From positions 1 to 48,350 of the forward strand of contig CAMCNE010000006.1 of NCBI GenBank assembly GCA_945875935.1: a DNA stretch of 48,350 nt. The letters run 5' to 3'. A program made the position numbers and the translations under genes. Below the pieces are notes generated by a model. That model ran no database searches. It had not been told where the DNA came from and worked only from the letters and a program-made list of their open reading frames with translations. Source of the DNA: Bordetella parapertussis (GTDB lineage: Bacteria > Pseudomonadota > Gammaproteobacteria > Burkholderiales > Burkholderiaceae_C). Shown here piece by piece: positions 24,467 through 33,290 of this stretch (the first letter of the stretch is position 1; each line of letters starts with the position of its first letter).

Positions 24467-25642
24467 ATGATGCGTTTTGCTCCTCGTCTCCATCTTGGCC
24501 ACCCGTCATTCGCTGCGCTGGCCGTCCCCTTGCTGATCGCCTGTGCGGCGTTGGCTGCGTCGGGCTCAGCGTTCGCGTTTGAGCTCACCGAGCAGCAACG
24601 CAGCGCAGCGCAGAAAGTCGCCGAAGCCGGCTTGCCCTTGTCCGAACTCTCGGCCAATGCGCCGGACTCCTACACGGTCAAGTCGGGCGACACGCTGTGG
24701 GGTATTTCAGGCCTGTTTCTGACGCGCGCTTGGCGCTGGCCTGAGTTGTGGGGAATGAACCTCGAGCAGGTTCGCAACCCTCACCTGATCTATCCCGGCC
24801 AGATCCTCTATCTGGAAAAGTCCGATGGCCGCGCGCGTTTGCGCATGGGCAGCGCGGTCGGTGGCGGTACTGTCAAGCTATCGCCCGAGGTGCGCTCGTC
24901 GAAGCTCGCCAGTGCGGCCATCGCGTCGATTCCATTCCATCTCATCGACCCTTTCCTCAATGAGGCCGTGATCTTTGACGGCGACTTCCTCAAGGACGCC
25001 CCACGCATCGTCGCCGCCAAGGAAGGGCGTGTGATGTTGTCGCGGGGCGAGACGGCCTATGTGCTGGGTGTCAACAGTCCGAACACGGTTTTTCGCATGT
25101 TTCGCAATGCCAAGCCACTGAAGGACCCGACCACGCGCGAACTGCTCGGGTACGAAGCGGCCTATGTAGGAACAGCCGAACTGGTGCAAAAAGGCGGCGA
25201 ACAGATATCGCCCAAGGGCAAGCGTGAAGTGATCCCGGACACCTTCATCGTGACCAGCGTCCGTCTGGAAGGGATGATCGGCGATCGGCTGGCCCCCGTG
25301 AAAGCGCGGGACTACCAGAACTACGTGCCGCACGCTCCGCAAGGCGATATTTCAGGGCAGATCGTGTCCATGTACGGCGATGCCATCACTGGCGGCCAAA
25401 ACCAGATCGTGGTGCTGAATCGGGGCGCAGGTGACGGGCTCGAGCGCGGCCACGTGCTGGCCCTTTGGCACGATGGCCGCGTCGAAGTCGACCCGACCGA
25501 CGAGCGCAAGACCTTGATGAAACTGCCTGATGAGCGGCATGGCGAATTGTTTGTCTTCCAGGTCTTTTCCCGAATGTCATATGCGTTGATCCTGTCGGTC
25601 AAAGAGCCGGTCAGCGTGGGCGATCGCTTCACCAAGCCGTGA
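24467..25642 (+). CDS. LysM peptidoglycan-binding domain protein
   Basis: The 391-residue protein has an N-terminal signal peptide (hydrophobic core about 16-37, ending ASGSAFA). A single LysM domain follows at about 69-116, with SYTVKSGDTLWGIS, an unusually tryptophan-rich middle RAWRWPELW, and NPHLIYPGQILYL. LysM binds the glycan of peptidoglycan. The remaining 270 residues form a domain of unknown function conserved in betaproteobacterial homologues next to dprA. GGGAG 9 bases upstream supports the ATG at 24467. A role in the cell envelope is inferred; dprA follows by 21 bases. Confidence 0.9.
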   Translation: MMRFAPRLHLGHPSFAALAVPLLIACAALAASGSAFAFELTEQQRSAAQKVAEAGLPLSELSANAPDSYTVKSGDTLWGISGLFLTRAWRWPELWGMNLEQVRNPHLIYPGQILYLEKSDGRARLRMGSAVGGGTVKLSPEVRSSKLASAAIASIPFHLIDPFLNEAVIFDGDFLKDAPRIVAAKEGRVMLSRGETAYVLGVNSPNTVFRMFRNAKPLKDPTTRELLGYEAAYVGTAELVQKGGEQISPKGKREVIPDTFIVTSVRLEGMIGDRLAPVKARDYQNYVPHAPQGDISGQIVSMYGDAITGGQNQIVVLNRGAGDGLERGHVLALWHDGRVEVDPTDERKTLMKLPDERHGELFVFQVFSRMSYALILSVKEPVSVGDRFTKP

Positions 25643-25663
25643 AGCCGTCCGAGGGTTCGTGAC

Positions 25664-26773
25664 GTGATCGACCGTCTGGAGTTGGCGGCCTGGTTGAGGT
25701 TGCTCGAAACCCCAGGCGTAGGACGCGACTCGGCGCGCCGACTGCTGGCAGCGTTCGGCTCGCCCCAAGCGGCGATAGGTGCATCGGTAGCAGCGCGCAG
25801 CGAGGTGGTGGGGCCCAAACTGGCGCAGGCGCTGTGCGCCGCACCGGCTGGGCTGGACTCGCTGATTGACCTGACTCTCGCCTGGCTGCAAGACGGACAG
25901 AATGCGACAAGGGCTTTCATCCCGCTGGGGGATCCGCGCTATCCACGCCCATTGCTGGACACCTGCGATCCGCCGCTGGTGCTTTACGCCCAGGGCTGCC
26001 TGGAACTGCTCGAGCAAGACAAGGCGATCGCCATCGTCGGCAGCCGCAATCCCACGCCACAGGGCGAGCAAACCGCCCGCCAGTTTGCGAAGAGCCTCGC
26101 ACAGGCTGGTTGGGTGGTGGTGTCAGGGCTGGCGCTCGGAATAGACGCTGCGGCCCACGAAGGGGCGCTGGACTGTGGATCCCCCACGATTGCGGTGGTC
26201 GGCACGGGGCTCGACCGGGTGTATCCCAAGCGGCACTTGGAACTCGCGCATCGCATTGCCTCACAGGGCCTGTTGCTGAGCGAGTTCGCGTTGGGCACAC
26301 CTGCGCTGGCCGCTCATTTCCCCTTGCGAAACCGGATCATCGCGGGCATCACGAAAGGCACGCTGGTGGTAGAAGCAGCGCTGCAGTCGGGGTCGCTGAT
26401 CACCGCACGTCTGGCCACCGAGGCGGGTCGCGATGTGTTCGCGATACCCGGATCGATTCACTCGCCGCAGTCGCGCGGATGCCACCTGCTGATCAAGCAA
26501 GGTGCCAAGCTGGTCGAAACCGCACAGGAAATTCTGGAAGAACTTCAACCCCTGACGACGCCAAGGCCCGCCGCGGCGGATGCCACCGTGCACAGCCCCC
26601 CGAAAGACCCTTTACTCGAGGCCATGGGGTACGAGTTGGTGTCGATGGATGCGCTGGTCGCACGCACCGGATGGTCGGCGCAAGAGATCAACATCAAGCT
26701 GCTCGCCCTCGAACTGGAGGGGCAGGTGGCACGGCGGCCTGGTCAACTTTTTCAACAAATTGCGGTGGTCTGA
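25664..26773 (+). CDS. dprA: DNA processing protein DprA
   Basis: DprA binds incoming single-stranded DNA and loads RecA during natural transformation. The 369-residue protein has an N-terminal helical region (LLETPGVGRDSARRLL), then the Rossmann-like core with IVGSRNPTPQG, VSGLALGIDAAAHEGAL and VGTGLDRVYP. The core continues through LLSEFALG, FPLRNRIIAG and the EAALQSGSLITARLA block. A C-terminal winged helix of the DML1 type follows (LLEAMGYELVSMDALVARTG). The GTG start at 25664 begins the conserved reading. Presence of dprA suggests, but does not prove, competence. Confidence 0.95.
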   Translation: MIDRLELAAWLRLLETPGVGRDSARRLLAAFGSPQAAIGASVAARSEVVGPKLAQALCAAPAGLDSLIDLTLAWLQDGQNATRAFIPLGDPRYPRPLLDTCDPPLVLYAQGCLELLEQDKAIAIVGSRNPTPQGEQTARQFAKSLAQAGWVVVSGLALGIDAAAHEGALDCGSPTIAVVGTGLDRVYPKRHLELAHRIASQGLLLSEFALGTPALAAHFPLRNRIIAGITKGTLVVEAALQSGSLITARLATEAGRDVFAIPGSIHSPQSRGCHLLIKQGAKLVETAQEILEELQPLTTPRPAAADATVHSPPKDPLLEAMGYELVSMDALVARTGWSAQEINIKLLALELEGQVARRPGQLFQQIAVV

Positions 26774-26793
26774 AAAAGGGCGCTGCGGACGGC

Positions 26794-26821
26794 TTGCGCG
26801 GGCAAACTCCTCGGGTATAGT
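26794..26821 (+). promoter_or_regulatory. Candidate promoter giving a leaderless smg transcript
   Basis: TTGCGC at 26794-26799 and TATAGT at 26816-26821 are 16 bases apart. The -10 hexamer (five of six consensus bases) ends 6 bases before the ATG at 26828. The expected transcription start therefore falls on or within a base or two of the start codon. No ribosome binding site is present. Confidence 0.5.
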
Positions 26822-26827
26822 GTTTTC

Positions 26828-27280
26828 ATGTTCGATGTGCTTGTGTACCTGTACGAGAACTACTGGCGTCCGGATGCATGTCCGGATCAGGTCAAACTGA
26901 CTCGAAAACTCACGTCAGTAGGGTTCGAGTCAGATGAGATTCAAGAGGCCTTGTTCTGGCTGGAAGGCCTTGCAAGCGCGGCCGAGTCCTATGTGGGTGA
27001 GCAAGGCGAATTGAGCCTGAGGGTCTACTCACCTGCCGAGCAGGATCACTTTGGCGAAGGCTCCATCGGCTTCATCAGCTTTCTCGAAGCTGCAGGTGTG
27101 CTGCCCCCGCCGATGCGCGAAATGGTGATTGACCGGGCCAGCGCCATCTCCGGCAGCCCGATCGATCTGGAAGACCTGAAGATCATCGTCTTGATGGTGT
27201 TCTGGAGCTTGGGCGAGGAGCCCGACGCCTTGATCCTGGATGAGCTTTTCGTTGACGAGGAAGACCGCCTGATCCACTGA
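26828..27280 (+). CDS. smg: Smg family protein (DUF494)
   Basis: The 150-residue protein matches the Smg/DUF494 family, found next to dprA in many Proteobacteria, with no settled biochemical role. The N-terminus MFDVLVYLYENYW is highly conserved, which fixes the start codon. SVGFESDEIQEALFWLEGL in the middle and the C-terminal IVLMVFWSLGEEPDALILDEL are also typical. No Shine-Dalgarno sequence precedes the ATG, and a good -10 hexamer sits 6 bases upstream, so the message may be leaderless. The 3' end converges on the DUF1631 gene 15 bases away. Confidence 0.92.
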   Translation: MFDVLVYLYENYWRPDACPDQVKLTRKLTSVGFESDEIQEALFWLEGLASAAESYVGEQGELSLRVYSPAEQDHFGEGSIGFISFLEAAGVLPPPMREMVIDRASAISGSPIDLEDLKIIVLMVFWSLGEEPDALILDELFVDEEDRLIH

Positions 27281-27295
27281 TCCACGAACGGCTGT

Positions 27296-29596
27296 CTACT
27301 CAATCAGACAGCTCGGATTGGCTTCTATCTGGGCCAGTGCACTGCGAGTGGCTCGTGTCGTGAGCGACTCCTCCTCGACAGGCACCAGCAAGCCAGCCTG
27401 CAAGAAGGCAGCCAAGCGCTGTTGCTGAAACAAGATGCAGCGTCCTTGCGGCGACACGAACAGAATCAACTGGCGGCGCATCCCGTGCCATGCGAGTTGG
27501 ACCGAATCCTTGCGATTGCGGTAGTCAAGACTGAACCAGCTTCCCACCTGAAGTTCGCTGGCCCACACAAACATCTCCGGGCTGGCCTCCGAGCCCCCAG
27601 AGGTAACCACCTCAAAGTCACTGGTTTCGTGCAACGACAAATCAAACACCAGTGACTCATCGATCTCCAGATCATCAGCGTCGGGCAAGAGCTCTTCCAG
27701 AGTCTCCAGGCGCGCCAGCAATTGATCGAGGCGATCCTTGGAGATGACTGCCGTTCGAGCGGTGAACGCACTGGCCAGCGACTGGTTGAGGCTTTGAATG
27801 TGGCCGTCCTGCACCGTTGCATTCAGACCGGCCGCGCTCATGCCTTGTCGTAACAGCCTCAGCAGCGGCGGCAGGCGACGAATCACCTCGGCGCGCTCTT
27901 CCTGGGAAACCTTGGCGCTGGCCGACCAGATCAAGTCGGACGCCGCCCGCTTCATCACCTTGATTTCCTCCCCGTGCAACCCGGATTTCACTGAAGTCAT
28001 GGCCAGCACATCGGCCCAGATCCTGAACAGGAAGTCGCGCACGCCCTCGTGCACAGGCACCTCGTTGAGCATCCTGCGCAACTCGATGGTGAACTGGATG
28101 GCCAGCGTCTCCCGTTGTTCGACTTGCTCAGCCAGCGACACACCTACCTGCGACGCTTCGTTCTCGCTCTTGAAATAGTGCTCAAGGAAGCGGTCGAATT
28201 CAGACAAGACCATCTGAAAAACCCGGCTGCCGGTGTCGGGATAGGCTTCGACGACCTGTACCACCCGTTTGATTTCTCGCTCGATGGCGGCACCGGTGAG
28301 TTGCATGTTCTTGGCGTCAAAGCCCATCACGCACGCGCCCATGGAATCGATGAGTCGCTTGGCCGGGTGATCGCTGGTCGCAAAAAAATCTGGCTCGGCG
28401 ATTGCCACGCGCAATACCGGCATCTGCAAGCGCGCAAACCACACCCGCACCGAACTCGGAATCCGGTCTTCGGTCAGGATGCTTTGAAACAGCAGGGCGA
28501 CCACCTCGATCGTGGCCCGCTCGTCGCTCGTTGTGGCCGCCGCCTTAAGCGTTTGCCTGTGCTGACGCAAACCAGCCAGCATAGCCGACAGCCCCTGCGC
28601 GCCTATCGCGTCGGCAGCTTGGTCGGCTGAGGCCAGATGCTGGGCTACATCCTTCTGGACGGCGGAGATCGCTGAACCCAGATCCGGTGAGGCGTCGATT
28701 TGCCGCACGGGACGAAGCAGGCCCTCGGGGGCCCTGCCCATCAATCGGTTCAAGCGCCACAGCACCGCCTCGGCGTGGTCGGCGTCTTCGTTGAAAGTAC
28801 CGCCAGTTCCTGGCATCGGTCGGCCATCAGCGAATGCGTTGCCCCGGGGGTCTGTCTGAAAACCTGACTGCGGCGTCGACGCCGTGCCACCCATGGACGG
28901 GGACAAGGAAGCCGCCTGAGGGACTCCGGAAACGGGGTCATGGGCACGGCGAATGAAGGGGCGAAGATCAATCTCAGGCAGCACGCCTTGCTGAATCAGC
29001 TGCCGGTTGACCTCGTGGTATGCCTCGCACACGACGAGAGAAAACTCCTCGTGCAGCACGCTTTGGGCGGTTCGCCAAACGTCATGGCCGAGACCGGCCG
29101 ATCGCCAAGATTTCACTGCCAGGTACGCCAACATTTCTGGCCGAAGAATCTCGTTGGATTCGAGCTCTTCACACCCGTCAAGAAAAATCATCCGCGAGCG
29201 CAGGTCGCCAAACTCCCAGCTCGCTTTTTCCTTGATTGCCAGACTCAGCCGCGAACTGAGGATCTCTGCTTCAATGGTTTCGTTATCGACAAGGCTGAAC
29301 TTGAGGCGCCCGGTGGACGGCAATGCCGCAGGTGTGGTCGCGGGCATCAAACCATCAGGGTAGGCAGCTTTCGCCACTGAAAGCATCCCCTCCAGCCACA
29401 AACCCGAAGCCGCCCTCAAGCCATCGAGAGCCTCTCGCCGGCGCAACATGATGGCGGGCAAGGCCACTTGGTCTGCGAGTCGACGCACGCCCGACTCAAG
29501 TTGAGCCACGAAACCCGGCAACCCATTGACGAGCCTGTCGATGAACAGCCTGCGAGATTGCTTCGCTTGGGCTTGCTTGGGTGCGTCAGGAACCAT
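27296..29596 (-). CDS. DUF1631 family protein
   Basis: The 766-residue protein matches the DUF1631 family, known in Burkholderiales and some gammaproteobacteria. Older annotations call these proteins thymidine phosphorylase without evidence. It looks cytoplasmic and mostly helical, with SIRD-like acidic stretches in the N-terminal third and a disordered Gly/Ser/Pro linker around residues 225-260. A long helical core follows, containing PVLRVAIAEPDFFATSDHPAKRL. The C-terminal segment WASELQVGSWFSLDYRNR then QLILFVSPQGRCILFQQQ resembles a small beta domain, possibly PilZ-like. Function is unknown. It starts 27 bases after secF and probably shares its transcript. Confidence 0.85.
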   Translation of the reverse strand: MVPDAPKQAQAKQSRRLFIDRLVNGLPGFVAQLESGVRRLADQVALPAIMLRRREALDGLRAASGLWLEGMLSVAKAAYPDGLMPATTPAALPSTGRLKFSLVDNETIEAEILSSRLSLAIKEKASWEFGDLRSRMIFLDGCEELESNEILRPEMLAYLAVKSWRSAGLGHDVWRTAQSVLHEEFSLVVCEAYHEVNRQLIQQGVLPEIDLRPFIRRAHDPVSGVPQAASLSPSMGGTASTPQSGFQTDPRGNAFADGRPMPGTGGTFNEDADHAEAVLWRLNRLMGRAPEGLLRPVRQIDASPDLGSAISAVQKDVAQHLASADQAADAIGAQGLSAMLAGLRQHRQTLKAAATTSDERATIEVVALLFQSILTEDRIPSSVRVWFARLQMPVLRVAIAEPDFFATSDHPAKRLIDSMGACVMGFDAKNMQLTGAAIEREIKRVVQVVEAYPDTGSRVFQMVLSEFDRFLEHYFKSENEASQVGVSLAEQVEQRETLAIQFTIELRRMLNEVPVHEGVRDFLFRIWADVLAMTSVKSGLHGEEIKVMKRAASDLIWSASAKVSQEERAEVIRRLPPLLRLLRQGMSAAGLNATVQDGHIQSLNQSLASAFTARTAVISKDRLDQLLARLETLEELLPDADDLEIDESLVFDLSLHETSDFEVVTSGGSEASPEMFVWASELQVGSWFSLDYRNRKDSVQLAWHGMRRQLILFVSPQGRCILFQQQRLAAFLQAGLLVPVEEESLTTRATRSALAQIEANPSCLIE

Positions 29597-29623
29597 CGCT
29601 GAGCATTCGCCAAACCCACCAAC

Positions 29624-30655
29624 CTAGACGACCGCCCCAGCGTTCGGATCGTCAGGATCGAGGTCCTTGCCGGAAGTCTTGATGAGGTCTTCGCGCTTGA
29701 CACCCAACCACATCGCGATCGCCGCTGCCACGAAAACCGAAGAGTAGATGCCAAACAAAATACCGATGGTTAACGCAACCGCAAAGTAGTGCAGTGTTGG
29801 GCCACCAAAGATCAGCATCGAAATCACCATCATGAGCGTGCAGCCATGGGTGATGATGGTGCGGCTGATGGTGCTCGTGATGGCGTGGTCAATCACCTCG
29901 ATCGTTGTCAGTTTTCTGTACTTTCGGAAGGCTTCGCGAATACGGTCGAAGATGACCACCGACTCGTTGACCGAATAGCCAAGAACCGCCAGGACGGCCG
30001 CTAGCACCGACAGTGAAAACTCCCACTGAAAAAAGGCGAAAAAGCCCACGATGATGATCACGTCGTGCAGGTTGGCAATGATGCCGGCGACCGAGAACTT
30101 CCACTCGAAACGCAGCGCCAGATAAATCATGATGCCGACGATGGTCACGGCAAGCGCCAGCGCTCCATCACGCGCCAGTTCGGAGCCCACCGAGGGGCCG
30201 ACAAATTCACTGCGCTGCAGCCGAACGCGCTCTTCACCCACCTCCCCGCAAACCTGAGCGCTGGTCTCAGCGCCCTTTTCAGACTTGACCTGCTGCGTGC
30301 TCACCTTGCTGCCCTCGGCCTCGCAAAGCTCGCTGAAGACACGGGCAACAACCTCTGCCTGCTTGACATCCCCGCGCACTGGCAGGCGGATCAAAACATC
30401 ACGTGAAGTGCCGAAGTTCTGGACTTGAACCTCGCCAAAACCGAGTGACTCCACGGTAGCGCGCACACGGTTGATGTCGGCTGGCTGCGCATAGGCCACC
30501 TCGATCACCGTCCCCCCTGTGAATTCGATGGAAAAGTGCAGCCCGCGTGTTGCAATGAAAAACACCGCCGCGAAGAAAGTCAACGCTGATATGGCGTTGA
30601 GCACCAGCGCGTTCCGCATGAACGGGATGTCGCGCCGGATCCTGAAAAATTCCAT
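29624..30655 (-). CDS. secF: Protein translocase subunit SecF
   Basis: SecF works with SecD to pull proteins across the inner membrane using the proton gradient. The 343-residue protein has a first membrane helix at about 15-36, then the periplasmic domain beginning FSIEFTGGTVIEV, and five more helices. The conserved SVNESVVIFDRIRE segment lies after the fourth helix. The periplasmic domain is longer than in E. coli by an insert of roughly 30-40 residues bearing two cysteines, C111 and C136. It lies 66 bases after secD. Confidence 0.95.
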   Translation of the reverse strand: MEFFRIRRDIPFMRNALVLNAISALTFFAAVFFIATRGLHFSIEFTGGTVIEVAYAQPADINRVRATVESLGFGEVQVQNFGTSRDVLIRLPVRGDVKQAEVVARVFSELCEAEGSKVSTQQVKSEKGAETSAQVCGEVGEERVRLQRSEFVGPSVGSELARDGALALAVTIVGIMIYLALRFEWKFSVAGIIANLHDVIIIVGFFAFFQWEFSLSVLAAVLAVLGYSVNESVVIFDRIREAFRKYRKLTTIEVIDHAITSTISRTIITHGCTLMMVISMLIFGGPTLHYFAVALTIGILFGIYSSVFVAAAIAMWLGVKREDLIKTSGKDLDPDDPNAGAVV

Positions 30656-30721
30656 GTGTGTTCCTAGTTTGGCGACGTCAGGCTGCGAGGCACGGGGCCG
30701 GCCTCATGCAGACAGACCATC

Positions 30722-32581
30722 TCAGGCCACGGGCTTCCACACCTGCCCGATCGACACGCCCTTGAGTTTCTTTTGACGTCCATACCAAAGGTTGACCAAG
30801 CCGCGAGAGAACACCACCGCAGAGAACATTGAGGTCAGAATTCCGAGGCAGTGCACAACCGCAAAACCGCGAACGGGGCCAGAGCCAAAAGCCAGCAGCG
30901 ACAAACCGGCGATCAACGTTGTCACGTTGGAGTCCAGAATGGTCGTGAAAGCCCGCTCGTAGCCGTTATGAATCGCCGACTGCGGTGAGGCGCCGTTTCG
31001 CAACTCCTCTCGCACACGCTCGTTGATCAGCACATTCGCATCGATCGCCATGCCCAGAGTCAGCGCGATAGCCGCCATTCCCGGCAGCGTCAAACTGGCC
31101 TGCAACATCGACAACACAGACACCAGCAGCAACAAGTTGAACCCAAGGGCAAGGGTCGAGATCGCTCCAAACAAAAGGTAATACGCGCACATGAACAGCG
31201 CAATCGCGGCAAAACCGTAAAGCACGCTGTCAAATCCCTTCGCGATGTTGTCGGCACCAAGACTCGGGCCTATCGTGCGCTCCTCGATGATCTCCATCGG
31301 CGCTGCCAACGAACCAGAACGCAAAAGCAAGGCCGTGTCCGCTGCTTCGCTGGTGGTCATACGGCCCGAAATCTGCACCCGCCCCCCTCCAATCTCAGCG
31401 CGAATCACCGGGGCAGTCACGACTTCGCCCTTGCCTTTTTCAAACAAGAGAATAGCCATGCGTTTGCCAATGTTGTCTCGGGTCACGTCTTTGAAAATTC
31501 GTGCGCCCTTCGCATCCAAGGTCAGGTTGACCGAGGGCTCTTGTGTCTGCGAATCAAAGCCCGTTTGAGCATCGGTGAGGTTCTCTCCGGTCAAAACAAC
31601 TTGTCGTTTGACGATCAGGGGCTGACTTCCACGCTCCATGTAGCGTTCACTTCCCAACGGAACGGGACCGTTACCGCTGACAGCGGCGGATGCCTCAACG
31701 CTCTCGTCGACCATGCGAACCTCGAGCGTGGCCGTTCGGCCGATGATGTCCTTGGCCTTGGCCGTGTCTTGGACACCTGGCAACTGCACCACTACGCGAT
31801 CGGCGCCCTGCTGCTGAATCACCGGCTCCGACACGCCAAGCTCGTTCACGCGGTTGTGAAGGGTCGTGATGTTCTGCTTGACCGCAGCCTCCTGCACGCG
31901 CTTTGCAGCCTCAGGTTTGAGCGCGCCCGAAAGCTTGATCTCACCGCCCTCTTCAGACTCAGACCAGTTCAGGTCCGGAAGCTCATCTTCGAGGAGCTTG
32001 CGAGCTGAGGTCAACGTGTCGCGGTCCTTGAAGCGCACCGCCAAGGACTGCCCATCCCTGCTGATGCCAGCGTGGCGCAGGTTCTTGTCACGCAAAATCA
32101 GGCGCACGTCCCCGGCAAGAGACTCCGCTTTTTTGGTCAGTGCCGACTTCATGTCGACTTGCATCAAAAAATGAACCCCTCCGCGCAGGTCAAGGCCCAG
32201 TGACATCGGAAGCGCATTCACAGACATCAGCCAGTGCGGCGAACGGGACAAAAGGTTGAGCGCGACGATGTAGCTGGCATCGGCCGGATCCGGATTGAGC
32301 GCCTTTGAAATAGCGTCCTTGGCCTTGATTTGGGCATCTGTGTCGGCAAAACGCGCCTTCACAGATCCCGCCTCAAACTGGACGAAGTCCGCATTCAATC
32401 CTGCGGCAATAAGCGCTTCTTCGACTCGAGTGGCAACCGTAGCGTCCACCTTGACGGTAGATCGGCCACTGCTGACCTGAACCGCTGGCGCTTCACCGAA
32501 AAGGTTGGGCAGCGTGTAGACCGACCCAACCAGCAATGCCACCAACAGCAGCGCGTATTTCCAAACGGGGTAGCGATTCAT
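30722..32581 (-). CDS. secD: Protein translocase subunit SecD
   Basis: SecD forms a complex with SecF and YajC next to SecYEG. The 619-residue protein begins MNRYPVWKYALLLV, a membrane helix. A large periplasmic P1 domain follows, with LGLDLRGGVHFLMQVD at about 123-138 and VVVQLPGVQD. The C-terminal helices include TLGMAIDANVLINERVREEL, the RND-type proton-path motif. I chose the ATG at 32581, where the family match begins, over an in-frame start 21 bases earlier. secF follows and yajC precedes by 86 bases. Confidence 0.96.
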   Translation of the reverse strand: MNRYPVWKYALLLVALLVGSVYTLPNLFGEAPAVQVSSGRSTVKVDATVATRVEEALIAAGLNADFVQFEAGSVKARFADTDAQIKAKDAISKALNPDPADASYIVALNLLSRSPHWLMSVNALPMSLGLDLRGGVHFLMQVDMKSALTKKAESLAGDVRLILRDKNLRHAGISRDGQSLAVRFKDRDTLTSARKLLEDELPDLNWSESEEGGEIKLSGALKPEAAKRVQEAAVKQNITTLHNRVNELGVSEPVIQQQGADRVVVQLPGVQDTAKAKDIIGRTATLEVRMVDESVEASAAVSGNGPVPLGSERYMERGSQPLIVKRQVVLTGENLTDAQTGFDSQTQEPSVNLTLDAKGARIFKDVTRDNIGKRMAILLFEKGKGEVVTAPVIRAEIGGGRVQISGRMTTSEAADTALLLRSGSLAAPMEIIEERTIGPSLGADNIAKGFDSVLYGFAAIALFMCAYYLLFGAISTLALGFNLLLLVSVLSMLQASLTLPGMAAIALTLGMAIDANVLINERVREELRNGASPQSAIHNGYERAFTTILDSNVTTLIAGLSLLAFGSGPVRGFAVVHCLGILTSMFSAVVFSRGLVNLWYGRQKKLKGVSIGQVWKPVA

Positions 32582-32667
32582 AGCGAGTGCCTGGCCATCC
32601 AAGGAAACGAATCAATGCCGACTGAGAGGCCGTGGGCACCATCTGCCGCAGGAACGAACAGCCCCTT

Positions 32668-33000
32668 TCACTTGAAGGTGCCCTTGGGCAGCACGAGAAC
32701 TACCGACGAACGTTGAACCTGAATTTCGACACCATTGGCGACCTCGACGCCTAGGTAAGTCTCGCCCATCTTGGAGACCTTTCCGAGAAGTCCTCCTGCG
32801 ATGATGACCTCGTCACCTTTGGCGAGCGCATCAATCATCGATTTGTGCTCCTTTTGGCGCTTCATTTGCGGTCGGATCATGACAAAGTAAAGCACCACAA
32901 ACATCAGGATCAGCGGGAGCATCGAAGTGAGACTTCCGAACATGTCCGGAGTAGCACTTGGGGCAGGCGCTGCTTGGGCAAAGGCTTGAGAAATAAACAC
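32668..33000 (-). CDS. yajC: Preprotein translocase subunit YajC
   Basis: YajC is a small inner-membrane accessory of the SecDF complex. The 110-residue protein has an N-terminal stretch FISQAFAQAAPAPSATPD, a single membrane helix LPLILMFVVLYFVMI at about 27-41, and the diagnostic RPQMKRQKEH right after it. The cytoplasmic part includes DEVIIAGGLLGKV. No ATG fits; the GTG at 33000 has AGGA 6 bases upstream, which decides the start. A short leader hairpin and a candidate promoter lie upstream. The gene is first in yajC-secD-secF-DUF1631. Confidence 0.94.
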   Translation of the reverse strand: MFISQAFAQAAPAPSATPDMFGSLTSMLPLILMFVVLYFVMIRPQMKRQKEHKSMIDALAKGDEVIIAGGLLGKVSKMGETYLGVEVANGVEIQVQRSSVVLVLPKGTFK

Positions 33001-33021
33001 GTTGAGTCCTACTTGATGAAA

Positions 33022-33038
33022 GTTCCCCCTCAGGGAAC
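33022..33038 (-). other. Stem-loop in the yajC leader
   Basis: GTTCCC at 33022-33027 and GGGAAC at 33033-33038 form a perfect 6-bp stem with a 5-base loop, 21 bases before the yajC start codon and just upstream of its AGGA site. It could affect message stability or initiation. No tract of T residues follows, so it is not a terminator. Confidence 0.4.
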
Positions 33039-33054
33039 CAAACCTAAAACCGGA

Positions 33055-33082
33055 ATTGTAATGTCGGGGCCCGCGCCGGCAA
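33055..33082 (-). promoter_or_regulatory. Candidate promoter of yajC-secD-secF
   Basis: On the minus strand TTGCCG (33082-33077) and TACAAT (33060-33055) are separated by 16 bases. The -10 element matches five of six consensus positions and the -35 four. It lies just after the tRNA terminator and gives a leader of about 48 bases carrying the stem-loop at 33022-33038. Confidence 0.5.
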
Positions 33083-33090
33083 GCATGACA

Positions 33091-33120
33091 CAAAAACAAC
33101 GAAGCCGGCATGCGCCGGCT
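33091..33120 (-). terminator. Intrinsic terminator after the initiator tRNA gene
   Basis: On the minus strand AGCCGGC, the loop GCAT and GCCGGCT form a 7-bp GC-rich stem (33103-33109 with 33114-33120), followed by TCGTTGTTTTTG. It starts 15 bases after the tRNA 3' end and separates the tRNA unit from yajC. Confidence 0.8.
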
Positions 33121-33134
33121 GTGTTACCAATAAG

Positions 33135-33211
<77 letters not shown>

Positions 33212-33224
33212 CCAGAATGAAATA

Positions 33225-33230
33225 ATTATA
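33225..33230 (-). promoter_or_regulatory. -10 element of the initiator tRNA promoter
   Basis: A perfect TATAAT lies on the minus strand 13 bases before the 5' end of the mature tRNA, preceded by GC. Transcription would start about 6 bases before the tRNA. No good -35 hexamer is seen at 16-18 bases upstream. Confidence 0.65.
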
Positions 33231-33290
33231 GCGCCAAACTTTACACGCAGGCCGGGGATTCCCAACAAATAAAGTCCAGACACCACATGA

